This document shows, one piece after another, positions 38,661 through 46,497 of a stretch of 64,000 nt of DNA; within the stretch, counting starts at the first letter, position 1, and the number at the start of each line of letters is the position of its first letter. The DNA is taken from positions 124,001 through 188,000 of the forward strand of contig DAOLUH010000001.1 of assembly GCA_035420085.1 (NCBI GenBank), written 5' to 3'. The notes beneath the pieces were generated by a model. The model was not told the DNA's origin. It made no database searches and worked only from the letters and a program-made list of their open reading frames with translations. Made by a program: the position numbers and the translations under genes. The DNA comes from DSWT01 sp035420085. Its GTDB lineage: Bacteria > Chloroflexota > Anaerolineae > B4-G1 > SLSP01.

Positions 38661-39518
38661 ATGCCTGATCAAATTCATATCAAAGATCTGTTGCTGAGGA
38701 CTATCATCGGCATCAATGATGAAGAGCGCCGCAATCGCCAGGACGTGTTGATCAATATCACCCTCTCGGCGGACTTACGCCCTGCCGGCGTCTCGGACCA
38801 GATTGCCGACGCGGTGAACTACCGCACTATCACCAAGCAGATCATTGCAATGGTCGAAGCCGCACGCTTTTTCACGGTGGAAAAGCTGGCGGCTGAGATC
38901 GCGCACATTTGCCTGGCTGATGCGCGCGTGGAGGCCGCGCAGGTGCGGGTGGAGAAACCGGGCGCATTGCGCTTCGCGCGTTCCGTTGGCGTGGAGATTG
39001 TCCGCACTCGCGCGGATGCGGCGCGCCGTAACCGCGCTTTCATTGTGCTGGGGTCCAACATTGACGCCGCGAGCAACCTGCAAGCGGCCATACGGCTGCT
39101 GGCGGAGCATTGCGTTGTGCTGGCGATTTCACCGGTCTACGAGACATTGCCTATCGGTAAAACCGATCAACCGAACTTTCTCAATGCCGCAGTGCTCATC
39201 GAGACGCCTTTGGCGGCTGCGGATTTGAAGCGGGAGGTGCTCGCGAAGATCGAATTACAGTTAGGCCGCGTGCGCACCGCAGACAAAAACGCCCCCCGCA
39301 CTATTGATTTGGACATCGCTCTGTTCAATAGCGAGGTGCTGGAGGTGGATGCGCGCCACATTCCCGATCCTGACATCCTCAAGTACGCGCACATCGCCGT
39401 ACCATTGGCCGATCTCGCGCCGCAGTACCATCATCCCGAAACGGGACAGTCGTTGGTAGAGATTGCCGGGCGGGTTTCGATGGGCGGCATTATTCGCCGC
39501 GATGACGTTCGCCTCTAA
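38661..39518 (+). CDS. folBK: Bifunctional dihydroneopterin aldolase / HPPK
   Basis: The 285-residue protein fuses two consecutive folate enzymes. Residues 1-118 are FolB ('IHIKDLLLRTIIGINDEERRNRQDVLINITL', 'DAVNYRTITKQI', 'FFTVEKLAAEIAHICL', 'VRVEKPGALRFARSVGVEI'). Residues about 125-285 are FolK ('AFIVLGSNIDAASNLQAAIRLL', 'SPVYETLPIGKTDQPNFLNAAVLIET', 'APRTIDLDIALFNSEVL', 'PDPDILKYAHIAVPLADLAPQ'). FolB makes 6-hydroxymethyl-dihydropterin, and FolK activates it with ATP. CCAGGAGG precedes ATG. folE, the first enzyme of the pathway, is 115 bp downstream with its own promoter. Confidence 0.94.
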   Translation: MPDQIHIKDLLLRTIIGINDEERRNRQDVLINITLSADLRPAGVSDQIADAVNYRTITKQIIAMVEAARFFTVEKLAAEIAHICLADARVEAAQVRVEKPGALRFARSVGVEIVRTRADAARRNRAFIVLGSNIDAASNLQAAIRLLAEHCVVLAISPVYETLPIGKTDQPNFLNAAVLIETPLAAADLKREVLAKIELQLGRVRTADKNAPRTIDLDIALFNSEVLEVDARHIPDPDILKYAHIAVPLADLAPQYHHPETGQSLVEIAGRVSMGGIIRRDDVRL

Positions 39519-39569
39519 GGTTTCGTCCTTGCACTTCTTACGAAATGTATATATAACCAATTCAATATA

Positions 39570-39598
39570 TTGACAAATACTATACATTCGATTATAAT
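39570..39598 (+). promoter_or_regulatory. Perfect consensus sigma-70 promoter of folE
   Basis: TTGACA (39570-39575), a 17-bp spacer and TATAAT (39593-39598) match the consensus at every position. The surrounding region is the most AT-rich near folE. Transcription would start near 39605, leaving a leader of about 28 nt. Confidence 0.88.
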
Positions 39599-39633
39599 GA
39601 TAGCTAATACAATAGACCCATAAGGAGATAACG

Positions 39634-40281
39634 ATGAATCAGCCTTTACAGATTACACCTGGAGATTACGATGTTTTTCGCAATGATTTGTTGGACATTC
39701 CAGAACAGGAGTGTACGAACGAGATCGAATGTGCGGTGGGGATGATCCTGGAGGCAATTGGCGAGAACCCCACGCGCGAGGGCTTGCTCCGCACCCCGAA
39801 TCGGGTCGCCCGGATGTACGAGGAGTTGACCGCGGGCTATCACGTTGATCCGGTACGCCTGATTAACGACGCCCTCTTCGACGTGAACTACGACGAAATG
39901 GTCATCGTCAAGGACATTGACTATTACAGCTTGTGCGAGCATCACATGCTGCCGTTCATGGGCAAAGTCCACGTCGCTTACATCCCCAACGGCAAGGTGA
40001 TCGGCCTGAGCAAAATCCCGCGCATTGTGGAGATGTTCGCGCGGCGCTTGCAGGTGCAGGAGCGGATGACGCAGCAGATCGCAGAATTCCTCGACGAGAC
40101 GTTACATCCGCAGGGCGTCGCTGTCGTGGCCGAAGGATTGCACATGTGCGCGGCGATGCGTGGCGTAAAGAAGGCCAACGCTCGCATGAGCACCAGCGCG
40201 ATGTTGGGCAGCTTCAAAACGTCCCAGGCCACCCGCAACGAATTCCTGTCGCATATTGGGCGACGAACCGTCCAGCTCTAG
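39634..40281 (+). CDS. folE: GTP cyclohydrolase I
   Basis: The 215-residue protein is a complete type IA GTP cyclohydrolase. Zinc ligands are C101 and H104 in 'YYSLCEHHMLPFMGKVHVAYIPNGKVIGLSK' and C172 in 'EGLHMCAAMRGVKK'. 'NPTREGLLRTPNRVARMYEEL' marks the N-terminal helix region and 'SATRNEFLSHI'-type text the C-terminus. It opens GTP to give dihydroneopterin triphosphate, the first step of folate synthesis. AAGGAGA precedes ATG. Together with folB-folK upstream it supplies three of the early folate steps. The consensus promoter suggests strong constitutive expression. Confidence 0.96.
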   Translation: MNQPLQITPGDYDVFRNDLLDIPEQECTNEIECAVGMILEAIGENPTREGLLRTPNRVARMYEELTAGYHVDPVRLINDALFDVNYDEMVIVKDIDYYSLCEHHMLPFMGKVHVAYIPNGKVIGLSKIPRIVEMFARRLQVQERMTQQIAEFLDETLHPQGVAVVAEGLHMCAAMRGVKKANARMSTSAMLGSFKTSQATRNEFLSHIGRRTVQL

Positions 40282-40293
40282 CTGCTTCCTACG

Positions 40294-40343
40294 GACAGGA
40301 TGAACAGGATGAGAGCCATCCTGTTCATCCTGTTCATCCTGTC
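40294..40343. repeat. GACAGGATGAACAGGAT inverted repeat
   Basis: Perfect 17-bp arms (40294-40310 and 40327-40343), made of CTGTTCATC units, have a 16-nt loop. It lies between the folE stop and the ahcY terminator. It is another unit family of the short-array type in hairpin form. Confidence 0.85.
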
Positions 40344-40386
40344 AAAAAAAGAAACCCCGACAAGCTGTCACAGCTTCCGGGGTTCG
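40343..40386 (-). terminator. Terminator of ahcY (bidirectional hairpin)
   Basis: Arms AACCCCG (40353-40359) and CGGGGTT (40378-40384) enclose an inner AAGCTG-tca-CAGCTT stem. On the minus strand TTTCTTTTTTTG follows, an excellent terminator 30 bp after the ahcY stop. On the plus strand CGTTGTTT follows and can serve folE. Confidence 0.88.
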
Positions 40387-40416
40387 TTGTTTCCAATCTC
40401 CTGCTTTACTGTACGC

Positions 40417-41679
40417 TTACGTCCCTTCCTGCCAGGAATCCAGGTAGTGCTTCTGCGCTTCGGTCAGCACATCAATGTCCACACCCATCGCGGCGAGCTT
40501 GAGCCTGGCGATGGCCTGATCAATCGCCTCTGGCACGGCATAGACAGTGTGTTCCAATTCATCGGCGTGCGCGAGCATGTACTCGGCGCTGAGGGCCTGG
40601 TTGGCGAAGGACATATCCATCACCGCGCTGGGATGGCCTTCGGCGGCGGCGAGGTTGACTAGGCGCCCTTCGCCCAAGACGTTGATGTGCCGTCCATCGG
40701 GCAGCGTGTATTGCTCAACGAAGGGCCGGATGCGGCGCGGCGCGCCGACGGCCATTTCGGCCAATCCTGGCAGGTTCAGCTCGACGTTGAAGTGCCCGGA
40801 GTTGCAGACAATCGCGCCATCCTTCATCACCGCGAAGTGCTGCGTGTCCACTACATTGATGTCGCCGGTGGAGGTGACGAAGATATCGCCAATCGGCGCG
40901 GCTTCGAGCATCGGCATCACGCGGAAGCCGTCCATCACGGCTTCGAGCGCCTTGAGTGGGTCTACCTCGGTGACGATGACGTTGCCGCCCATGCCCTTCG
41001 CGCGCATCGCGATGCCCCGGCTGCACCAGCCGTACCCGCCCACCACCACCGTCTTACCGGCGATGAGGACGTTGGTCGCGCGGATGATGCCATCGAGTGT
41101 GGACTGGCCCGTACCGTAGCGGTTGTCGAAGAGGTGCTTGGTCATCGCGTCGTTCACGGCGATGATGGGGTATTCCAGCGCGCCTTCCTTCGCCATCGCC
41201 CGCAGGCGGATGACGCCGGTGGTCGTTTCCTCGGTCCCGCCGATAACCGTGTTCAGGGCGTCGCGGCGGTCCTTGTGCATCGTGCCTACCAGGTCGGCAC
41301 CGTCGTCCATCGTCATGTGCGGCTTGTGATCGAGTGCAGCATAGATGTGCTCGTAGTAGGTGGCGTTGTCCTCGCCCTTGATGGCATAGACAGGAATCTC
41401 GTCGTAGGTGACGAGTGCCGCCGCGACATCGTCCTGCGTGCTCAGCGGGTTGCTGGCGACCAGGACGAGGTCCGCACCGCCGGCCTGGAGCACGCGCGCC
41501 AGGTTGCCGGTCTCCGTGGTGACGTGGAGGCACGCCGATAGGCGCACGCCCTTGAGCGGCCGCTCGGCGGCAAACCGCTCGCGGATCTGCCGCAGCACGG
41601 GCATTTCGCGCTCGGCCCATTCCATGCGCAGGCGGCCGGAGGGGGCCAGGTCCAAATCTTTGACGTGGTATTTTTTCAT
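40417..41679 (-). CDS. ahcY: S-adenosylhomocysteine hydrolase
   Basis: The 420-residue protein covers the whole family: 'GVRLSACLHVTTETGNLARVLQAGGADLVLVASNPLSTQDDVAAAL', 'MDDGADLVGTMH', 'NRYGTGQSTLDGIIRATNVLIAGKTVVVGGYGWCSRGIAMRAKGMG' (NAD-binding G-x-G-x-x-x-G) and 'CNSGHFNVELN'. It lacks the 40-residue insert of eukaryotic and proteobacterial enzymes, as in archaeal and thermophile types. It reversibly splits SAH into homocysteine and adenosine. AAAGGAG precedes ATG. The adenosine-kinase-like gene upstream on the same strand would remove the product adenosine. A hicBA pair sits between them. Confidence 0.96.
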   Translation of the reverse strand: MKKYHVKDLDLAPSGRLRMEWAEREMPVLRQIRERFAAERPLKGVRLSACLHVTTETGNLARVLQAGGADLVLVASNPLSTQDDVAAALVTYDEIPVYAIKGEDNATYYEHIYAALDHKPHMTMDDGADLVGTMHKDRRDALNTVIGGTEETTTGVIRLRAMAKEGALEYPIIAVNDAMTKHLFDNRYGTGQSTLDGIIRATNVLIAGKTVVVGGYGWCSRGIAMRAKGMGGNVIVTEVDPLKALEAVMDGFRVMPMLEAAPIGDIFVTSTGDINVVDTQHFAVMKDGAIVCNSGHFNVELNLPGLAEMAVGAPRRIRPFVEQYTLPDGRHINVLGEGRLVNLAAAEGHPSAVMDMSFANQALSAEYMLAHADELEHTVYAVPEAIDQAIARLKLAAMGVDIDVLTEAQKHYLDSWQEGT

Positions 41680-41735
41680 GATGTGATTGACTCCTTTGTT
41701 GTTCTCTTTTAGCGTTGAAACTTTTTCTGTATATT

Positions 41736-41975
41736 TTAGTTCTCGGAGTATGCCTCTAAAAAGTCATCCCGCGCTATTCCAGCTTGAGTAAGGATGATGC
41801 GGAGTGTGGATGCCTTGATGAAGCGGTGATTTGGCATCGTTAGTGGGGTGCGGGTGCCATCATCGTTTTCGCGTACCATAGCAATGTGATTTCCTTCACG
41901 CACCATCTGGAATCCTAGCTTTTCAAATGTCCGAATGACTCGGCGGACCGGCGCGTCTACTGGAAATTTAACCAT
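41736..41975 (-). CDS. hicA: HicA-type mRNA interferase toxin
   Basis: The 79-residue protein has the HicA double-stranded-RNA-binding-like pattern 'VRRVIRTFEKLGFQMVREGNHIAMVREN...TPLTMPNHRFIKASTLRIILTQAGI', with the catalytic His in 'EGNHIAM'. HicA toxins cleave mRNA, and HicB blocks them. Its ATG overlaps the last base of the hicB stop (TAATG), so translation is coupled and the antitoxin is made first, which is the less common HicB-HicA order. It lies inside the ahcY - adenosine kinase neighbourhood. Confidence 0.92.
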   Translation of the reverse strand: MVKFPVDAPVRRVIRTFEKLGFQMVREGNHIAMVRENDDGTRTPLTMPNHRFIKASTLRIILTQAGIARDDFLEAYSEN

Positions 41976-42202
41976 TAGATTGCGACTCCAGCTTCGGCGA
42001 CAAAGGCTTCCATTACCGGCGGCATATTCTCTAAAGCCTCAGGGCCAAAGGTCTCGATATGAAAAGCGAGGGCTGATTTGACATCCGCGAGGGCCTCTTC
42101 GTAAGTGTCTCCTTCACCGACTACAATGCCTTGAATCCCTAATGGATAAGCGACGTACCCATCAGAGTGCTTTTCAACGACGATCTTAAAATATCGGGTC
42201 AT
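41975..42202 (-). CDS. hicB: HicB-type antitoxin
   Basis: The 75-residue protein shows the HicB partial RNase-H-like fold: 'YFKIVVEKHSDGYVAYPLGIQGIVVGEGDTYEEALADVKSALAFHIETFGPEAL'. The usual C-terminal ribbon-helix-helix or HTH DNA-binding part is absent; the protein ends after 'VMEAFVAEAGVAI'. It should neutralise the HicA encoded directly downstream with a 1-nt overlap. Autoregulation through DNA binding is therefore doubtful here. The leader up to 42237 contains GGGGTGATATT before ATG. Confidence 0.9.
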   Translation of the reverse strand: MTRYFKIVVEKHSDGYVAYPLGIQGIVVGEGDTYEEALADVKSALAFHIETFGPEALENMPPVMEAFVAEAGVAI

Positions 42203-42237
42203 AATATCACCCCCTATGCGCTAAACTTAATCACGCC

Positions 42238-43197
42238 TTATACACTCATTATACCAGTAAATGCATCTTCTCCGAACACCGTTTTATACCGCTCCCCAAA
42301 CGCCGCCAGTGTGTACGAGTGCGCCTGCGGGCCGTGAGTTTCGAGGACGTAGGTGGCGGCCAGCGCGCCGATCTGCCCGCAGATGCGCCACGGCAGGCCC
42401 AGCGCCAGCCCCTTGATGAGACCCGCGCGGTACGCGTCACCGACGCCGGTGGGATCGAGCACTTGCTGTGGCGGAACGACCGGGACGACGATCTCTTCTC
42501 CGCCGGCCCAAATGCGGGAGCCTTTTTCACCCCGTGTGATGATGACGGCACGTTTTACGGTGGCGCAGATGTCAGCATCGTTCATGCCGGTGCGATCCTT
42601 GAGCAGCTCGTACTCGTAATCGTTGACGATGAGAATGTCCGCGCCCTCGACACCTTCGCGCAGCGCCGCGCCGTCCAACCGCACGATTTGCTGGCTCGGA
42701 TCGTAGATGTAGGGGATGCCGAGCGCCTTGCACTCCGCCGGGTACTTCTGCATCGCCAGGGGGTCGTTGGGCGAGATGATGGTGATATCCACCGGCATTG
42801 TCATCTCGTGAAATGACAGCTCTCGCGCGTAAGCCATCGCCCCGGTGTAGAAGCTGGCGATCTGGTTTTGTCGCCGATCGGTGCTGACGAAGAACGACGC
42901 GGTGAACACGTCGGGAATGACGCGCACGCCGGAGGTATCGACACCGTGCGCTTCGAGCCACGCGCGGTAGTCGCCGAAATCCTGCCCCGCCGTTCCCATC
43001 ACCACGGGACGCTCGCCCAGCAGCGCCAGCGTGAAGGCGATGTTCGGCGCGCAGCCGCCGTACTGTTTGCGCATCTCGTCCACCAGGAAGCTGAGGCTCA
43101 GCTTGTTGAGCTTGTCCGGCTTGATGTGCTCCATAAAGTCGCCCGGAAACGACATCAGATAGTCAAAGGCGATAGAACCAGTGATCACAATGTTCAT
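42238..43197 (-). CDS. PfkB-family kinase, probably adenosine kinase
   Basis: The 319-residue protein is a ribokinase-fold kinase: 'MNIVITGSIAFDYLMSFPGDF' at the start, 'GGCAPNIAFTLALLGERPVVMGTAGQDF' (PfkB motif 1), and 'VLDPTGVGDAYRAGLIKGLALG' (motif 2 with catalytic Asp). Segments 'GSIAxDxLMxFPG', 'LSLSFLVDE' and 'QIASFYTGAM' are those of the bacterial (actinobacterial-type) adenosine kinase. It would phosphorylate adenosine to AMP, matching ahcY 1.2 kb downstream. AAGGAGC sets ATG 43197, and the upstream in-frame part is array sequence. Another sugar as substrate cannot be ruled out. Confidence 0.78.
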   Translation of the reverse strand: MNIVITGSIAFDYLMSFPGDFMEHIKPDKLNKLSLSFLVDEMRKQYGGCAPNIAFTLALLGERPVVMGTAGQDFGDYRAWLEAHGVDTSGVRVIPDVFTASFFVSTDRRQNQIASFYTGAMAYARELSFHEMTMPVDITIISPNDPLAMQKYPAECKALGIPYIYDPSQQIVRLDGAALREGVEGADILIVNDYEYELLKDRTGMNDADICATVKRAVIITRGEKGSRIWAGGEEIVVPVVPPQQVLDPTGVGDAYRAGLIKGLALGLPWRICGQIGALAATYVLETHGPQAHSYTLAAFGERYKTVFGEDAFTGIMSV

Positions 43198-43204
43198 TTT
43201 GCAG

Positions 43205-43297
43205 CTCCTTGTGTAAAAATGGTCGTTAGGTGGTTGGGTTGTTCGGTTGTTCAATCCAACCACTCAACCACCCAACCACCTATCTACCTAACCACCA
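43205..43297. repeat. GGTGGTTG / CCAACCAC array
   Basis: GTTAGGTG / GTTGGGTT / GTTCGGTT units are followed by CCAACCAC / TCAACCAC / CCAACCACC / TAACCACC units, which can pair. It runs from upstream of the kinase start into the 3' end of the glycosyltransferase gene. The same unit is at 27928-27957. Confidence 0.8.
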
Positions 43298-44124
43298 ATC
43301 AACACTTTCAGATAAATCCACAGCACGCGCAATCCAGTGCGCACGGCCTTCCAGCCAGCCAGGCCCTTGCCCTGCGCCACCGAGCGCGGGTGGTAGTTGA
43401 TGGCGATTTCATCGATCTTGTGGCCATTTTTGAGCAGCTTGCACGGCAGCTCGAAGTCCAGATCGAACTCGTGGCTGCTCAACTTCAACGACCGCACCAC
43501 GTCCACGCGCACCAGTTTGGGACCGGTGGCGATGTCGGTCAGATGCCCGCCGAACAGCACGTTGGCGATGGCGGTCAGGCCGCGCACGGCCCAGTAATTT
43601 TGCGCGTAGAGATAGATTTTGCGTCCGCCCAGCGTGCGCGATCCGAACACGGCGACCGTCTCGCCGGGCGTCACAGCGGCAGCCATGCGCGGGATGTCGG
43701 CGGCCTCGTATTCCAGGTCGGCGTCGAAGATGACGCCGTACTCGCCGCTGGCCTCGCGGAACCCGGTGAGAATCGAGGCGCTCTTGCCCATGTTGTGTGG
43801 GTGCAGAACGACGCGCACGCCCGGCATATTCACCGCCTGGAGCATCTCGCGCGTGCCATCGGTAGAGCAGTTGTCCACCGCGATAACTTCCTTGTCCCAC
43901 CCGGCCGGCAACGCTACGGCGTGCGCCTGTTTGATGGCATCGAGGATCGTGCGCCGCTCGTTATAGGCACAGATAATGATCGAGAGTTTGGTAACTGGTA
44001 AGTGGTGATCGGTAATCAGGGATTCGTGATTCGCCGATTCGCCGATTCGCCCATTCGCTGCTTCGCTGCTTCGCTGATTCGCTGATTCTGCTTCTTGTAT
44101 CCTGCTTCCTGCCTCTTGCTTCAT
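43288..44124 (-). CDS. Family 2 glycosyltransferase with repeat-derived N-terminus
   Basis: The 278-residue protein has a GT-A fold of the DPM1/polyprenyl-phosphate mannosyltransferase type: 'KLSIIICAYNERRTILDAI', 'EVIAVDNCSTDGTREML', 'HPHNMGKSASILTGFREASGEYGVIFDADLEYEAADIPRM' (DxD-like D-A-D), 'GSRTLGG', and 'ATGPKLVRVDVVRSL'. It probably transfers a sugar to a lipid carrier. The ATG overlaps the rfbH stop, and no other start exists before residue 45. So the first 44 residues ('MKQEAGSRIQEAESANQ...') are translated array sequence. It is the last gene of the dideoxysugar operon. Confidence 0.85.
   Translation of the reverse strand: MKQEAGSRIQEAESANQRSSEAANGRIGESANHESLITDHHLPVTKLSIIICAYNERRTILDAIKQAHAVALPAGWDKEVIAVDNCSTDGTREMLQAVNMPGVRVVLHPHNMGKSASILTGFREASGEYGVIFDADLEYEAADIPRMAAAVTPGETVAVFGSRTLGGRKIYLYAQNYWAVRGLTAIANVLFGGHLTDIATGPKLVRVDVVRSLKLSSHEFDLDFELPCKLLKNGHKIDEIAINYHPRSVAQGKGLAGWKAVRTGLRVLWIYLKVLIGG
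44026..44124. repeat. GATTCGC 8-mer and CTTGCTTC 7-mer arrays inside a coding start
   Basis: Units GATTCGCC, GATTCGCT and CTTCGCTG (reverse of the GCGAATSR family) are followed by GTATCCT/GCTTCCT/GCCTCTT/GCTTCAT. They form codons 1-33 of the glycosyltransferase on the minus strand. Confidence 0.85.
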
Positions 44125-45464
44125 GTCAGACCCCGCGCCGTGAAGAAGTCTTCAAAGACCTGCAAGATGTATCCTAGCCGCGCGTCGTCCATTCCCGGAT
44201 ACACACCGATGAAGAACGCGCTCTTGAGCACGCGCTCGGTTTCCGGCATAGGCGTGGCGACGCGGTGTGGGATGTCGCGGTAGCCAGGCTGGTGCAGGAT
44301 GTTGCCCGCGAACAGGTAGCGGGTCTCGATTTTGCGCTCGCGCAGGTAATCGTTGAGATCGCGGCGGGTGAAGGGCGCGCGCTCGCGTACCGCAATGGTA
44401 AACGCGAACCACGCCGGATCGGCTTTGGGACTCCACACGGGCAGGACCAGATAGTCGGCATAGCGCGACAGCCCCTCATACAGGACTTTGAAATTGCGCT
44501 GCCGTGCTGCCACGAAATCCGGCAGTTTGTCAATCTGCGGTAGGCCGATGGCAGCCTGGATGTCGGTCATCTTGAGGTTGTAGCCGATCTCCGTGAAGTA
44601 GTAGCGATGGTCGTAGGGTTCGCCCAGACCGGGGATTTCCCAGTCGAAGCGTTGGCGGCACTCACCGTCGCGGTGGCTCTTGTGATCGCACCAGCAGTCG
44701 CGGCCCCAATCGCGGATGGAGTGGGCGATGTGGTACAGCTTGGCGTCGTTTGTCCCCACTGCGCCGCCCTCGCCGGTGGTGATGTGGTGCGCCGGATAGA
44801 AGCTGAAGGTGGACAGATGCCCAAATGTGCCGCAGTACGCGCCGTCGTAGCGGCTACCAAGCGCGTCGCAGGTGTCTTCGATCATGTAAAGATTGTGGGC
44901 CTGTGCGAAATCCATCACAACATCCATCTCCACCGGATTGCCGAGGATGTGCGGGACGAAAACAGCGCGTGTTTTCTCCGAAAGCGCGGCTTCCAATAAA
45001 TTCACATTGATGTTGTACGTCCCCAGTTTGCAGTCCACGAAAACGGGCATCAACTGGTTCTGCACGATGGGGGCGACGGTGGTGGGGAAGGTCGCAGCCG
45101 GTGTGATGACCTCGTCGCCAGGTTGCAAGGGGTGGTCGAGTTGGCGGGAGCGCAGTGTCGTCATCGCCACCAGATTGGCCGATGAGCCGGAGTTGACGGT
45201 GAGAATGCGCTTCAGCCCCACGTATTGCCCCAAACGCTCGGAGAACGTTTCTACACGTGGGCCGTCGGTGAGCCAGAAATCGAGCACAGCTTCGACCGCG
45301 CTCTGCAATTCACGCTCGTCGTAGACGCGCCCACCATAATTCACAAAGGTCTCGCCCGGTGTAAATGCCGCCGGCCGGTGCGCGACGTTGTGGTATTCAG
45401 CCACTTTATCGAGTATCTCGCGGCGCAGCGCCTCTGCTCGCGCCGTGACTTGCTCATCTGCCAT
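44121..45464 (-). CDS. rfbH: CDP-6-deoxy-hexulose 3-dehydrase (E1, RfbH-like)
   Basis: The 447-residue protein is a DegT-fold enzyme with the two hallmarks of E1. First, the PLP-binding Lys is His (H226 in 'SFYPAHHITTGEGG'), as in PMP-dependent dehydrases. Second, it has a [2Fe-2S] set C199, C257, C259, C269 ('EDTCD', 'DCWCDHKSHRDGEC'); the first gap of 58 equals that of E1, and the last is two residues longer. It removes the C3 hydroxyl of CDP-4-keto-6-deoxyglucose with reductase E3. GGAGG with 7-nt spacing selects ATG 45464 over earlier ATGs that lie in repeat sequence. Confidence 0.92.
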   Translation of the reverse strand: MADEQVTARAEALRREILDKVAEYHNVAHRPAAFTPGETFVNYGGRVYDERELQSAVEAVLDFWLTDGPRVETFSERLGQYVGLKRILTVNSGSSANLVAMTTLRSRQLDHPLQPGDEVITPAATFPTTVAPIVQNQLMPVFVDCKLGTYNINVNLLEAALSEKTRAVFVPHILGNPVEMDVVMDFAQAHNLYMIEDTCDALGSRYDGAYCGTFGHLSTFSFYPAHHITTGEGGAVGTNDAKLYHIAHSIRDWGRDCWCDHKSHRDGECRQRFDWEIPGLGEPYDHRYYFTEIGYNLKMTDIQAAIGLPQIDKLPDFVAARQRNFKVLYEGLSRYADYLVLPVWSPKADPAWFAFTIAVRERAPFTRRDLNDYLRERKIETRYLFAGNILHQPGYRDIPHRVATPMPETERVLKSAFFIGVYPGMDDARLGYILQVFEDFFTARGLT

Positions 45465-45477
45465 ATCCATACCTCCG

Positions 45478-45530
45478 ATAAAACGTTCCAACGTTCGAAC
45501 GTTCCAATGTTTCAACGTTCCGACACGCAG
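45478..45530. repeat. AACGTTCC 8-mer array
   Basis: Units AACGTTCC, AACGTTCG, AACGTTCC, AATGTTTC and AACGTTCC lie between the reductase stop and the rfbH start. It is the same palindromic family as 6229-6290. Confidence 0.85.
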
Positions 45531-46456
45531 TCAATCGTCTGCTGTAATCCTTCTTCCAACCCCACGCGCGCTTCCCATCCTGTGAGCCGTCGCGTGCGGT
45601 CTACATCGGCGGGGATGGCGGGGACTTCGCCGGGGCGGTAGGGCAGCGCGCCGGCGAGGATGCGTCCGCGCGCGCCGCTCAGCGCCCATACACGCTCGAC
45701 GACGGCGCGGATGCGGTGCAATTGACCGGTCCCCACGTCCAGCGCGCGTCCTTCGATGCCGGGCGCGGTTGCCGCTGCCAGCAATCCTTCGACGACATCT
45801 TCCACGAAGATGAAGTCACGCTGCTGCTCGCCAGCCGTCATGCGGAAGTCGTCGCCGTTCAACGCCGCCCGAATCGCGGCGGGAATCAGCGCCTGCTCGC
45901 GCTGGCCCGGCCCATACACCTGAAACAACCGCATCCACACGACGGGCGCGCCCCAGGCGTTATAAGCAGCGCGGGCAAATGCCCATGCCGCGACCTTCGA
46001 CGCGCTGTAGGCATTGAAGGGGTCCAGCCCATCGTCGGCGCGGCGCGCGCCATACTCGTAGGATGAGCCGACCAGGACGATGCGCTGTATGCCAAAAATG
46101 CCGTGCGCCGCATCCAACACGTTGATCGTGCCGTTGACGTTGACCTGGCTGGCGATGGTGAGCGGCAGATCGGGATTGGTGATGCCGACCGCAGCCAGGT
46201 GGACAACCAACGCCGGTTGCGCCGCAGTGATGGCCCGGTTCACGCTGCTGGCGTCGGTGATGTCGCCGGTTATAGCGCGCGCGCCATCGGGCAGTAGAGA
46301 TTCTTCGCCCGGCAGCACGAGGGCGGTTACAGAAGCCCCGGCAGCAACCATGCGTTCTGCCAACCGGTGTCCGATGAAGCCCGTCGCGCCCGTTAAAAAA
46401 ATAGAAGTTATGGGTTGTGGGTTATGGGTTCCAGGTTGTGGACTAGCTTCCAACAT
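45512..46456 (-). CDS. NAD-dependent epimerase/reductase of the dideoxyhexose operon
   Basis: The 314-residue protein is an extended SDR: 'IFLTGATGFIGHRLAERM' (GxxGxxG), 'GDITDASSV', 'VVHLAAVG', 'VLVGSSYEYG', catalytic 'YSASK', 'RLFQVYGPGQ' and 'GEQQRDFIFVEDVVEGLL'. In enteric rfb clusters such an enzyme (CDP-abequose, CDP-paratose or CDP-ascarylose type) reduces or epimerises the CDP-4-keto-3,6-dideoxyhexose. The product here cannot be told. The first 17 residues ('MLEASPQPGTHNPQPIT') derive from a GGGTTVTG array. It lies 12 bp after rfbG and before rfbH. Confidence 0.8.
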   Translation of the reverse strand: MLEASPQPGTHNPQPITSIFLTGATGFIGHRLAERMVAAGASVTALVLPGEESLLPDGARAITGDITDASSVNRAITAAQPALVVHLAAVGITNPDLPLTIASQVNVNGTINVLDAAHGIFGIQRIVLVGSSYEYGARRADDGLDPFNAYSASKVAAWAFARAAYNAWGAPVVWMRLFQVYGPGQREQALIPAAIRAALNGDDFRMTAGEQQRDFIFVEDVVEGLLAAATAPGIEGRALDVGTGQLHRIRAVVERVWALSGARGRILAGALPYRPGEVPAIPADVDRTRRLTGWEARVGLEEGLQQTIDCVSER

Positions 46457-46497
46457 AACGTCTAACCCTTAACCTTCAACCTTCAACTTGTAACCCA
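46403..46497. repeat. TGGGTTR and TAACCYT 7-mer arrays
   Basis: TGGGTTG/TGGGTTA/TGGGTTC (46411-46440, inside the reductase N-terminus) and TAACCCT/TAACCTT/CAACCTT/CAACTTG/TAACCC (46462-46497, in the rfbG 3' end) face each other and could pair. Confidence 0.8.

Noticed and set aside
41680..41735. SAH riboswitch upstream of ahcY
   Set aside because: The gap to hicA is 56 bp and shows no pseudoknot-like conserved core.
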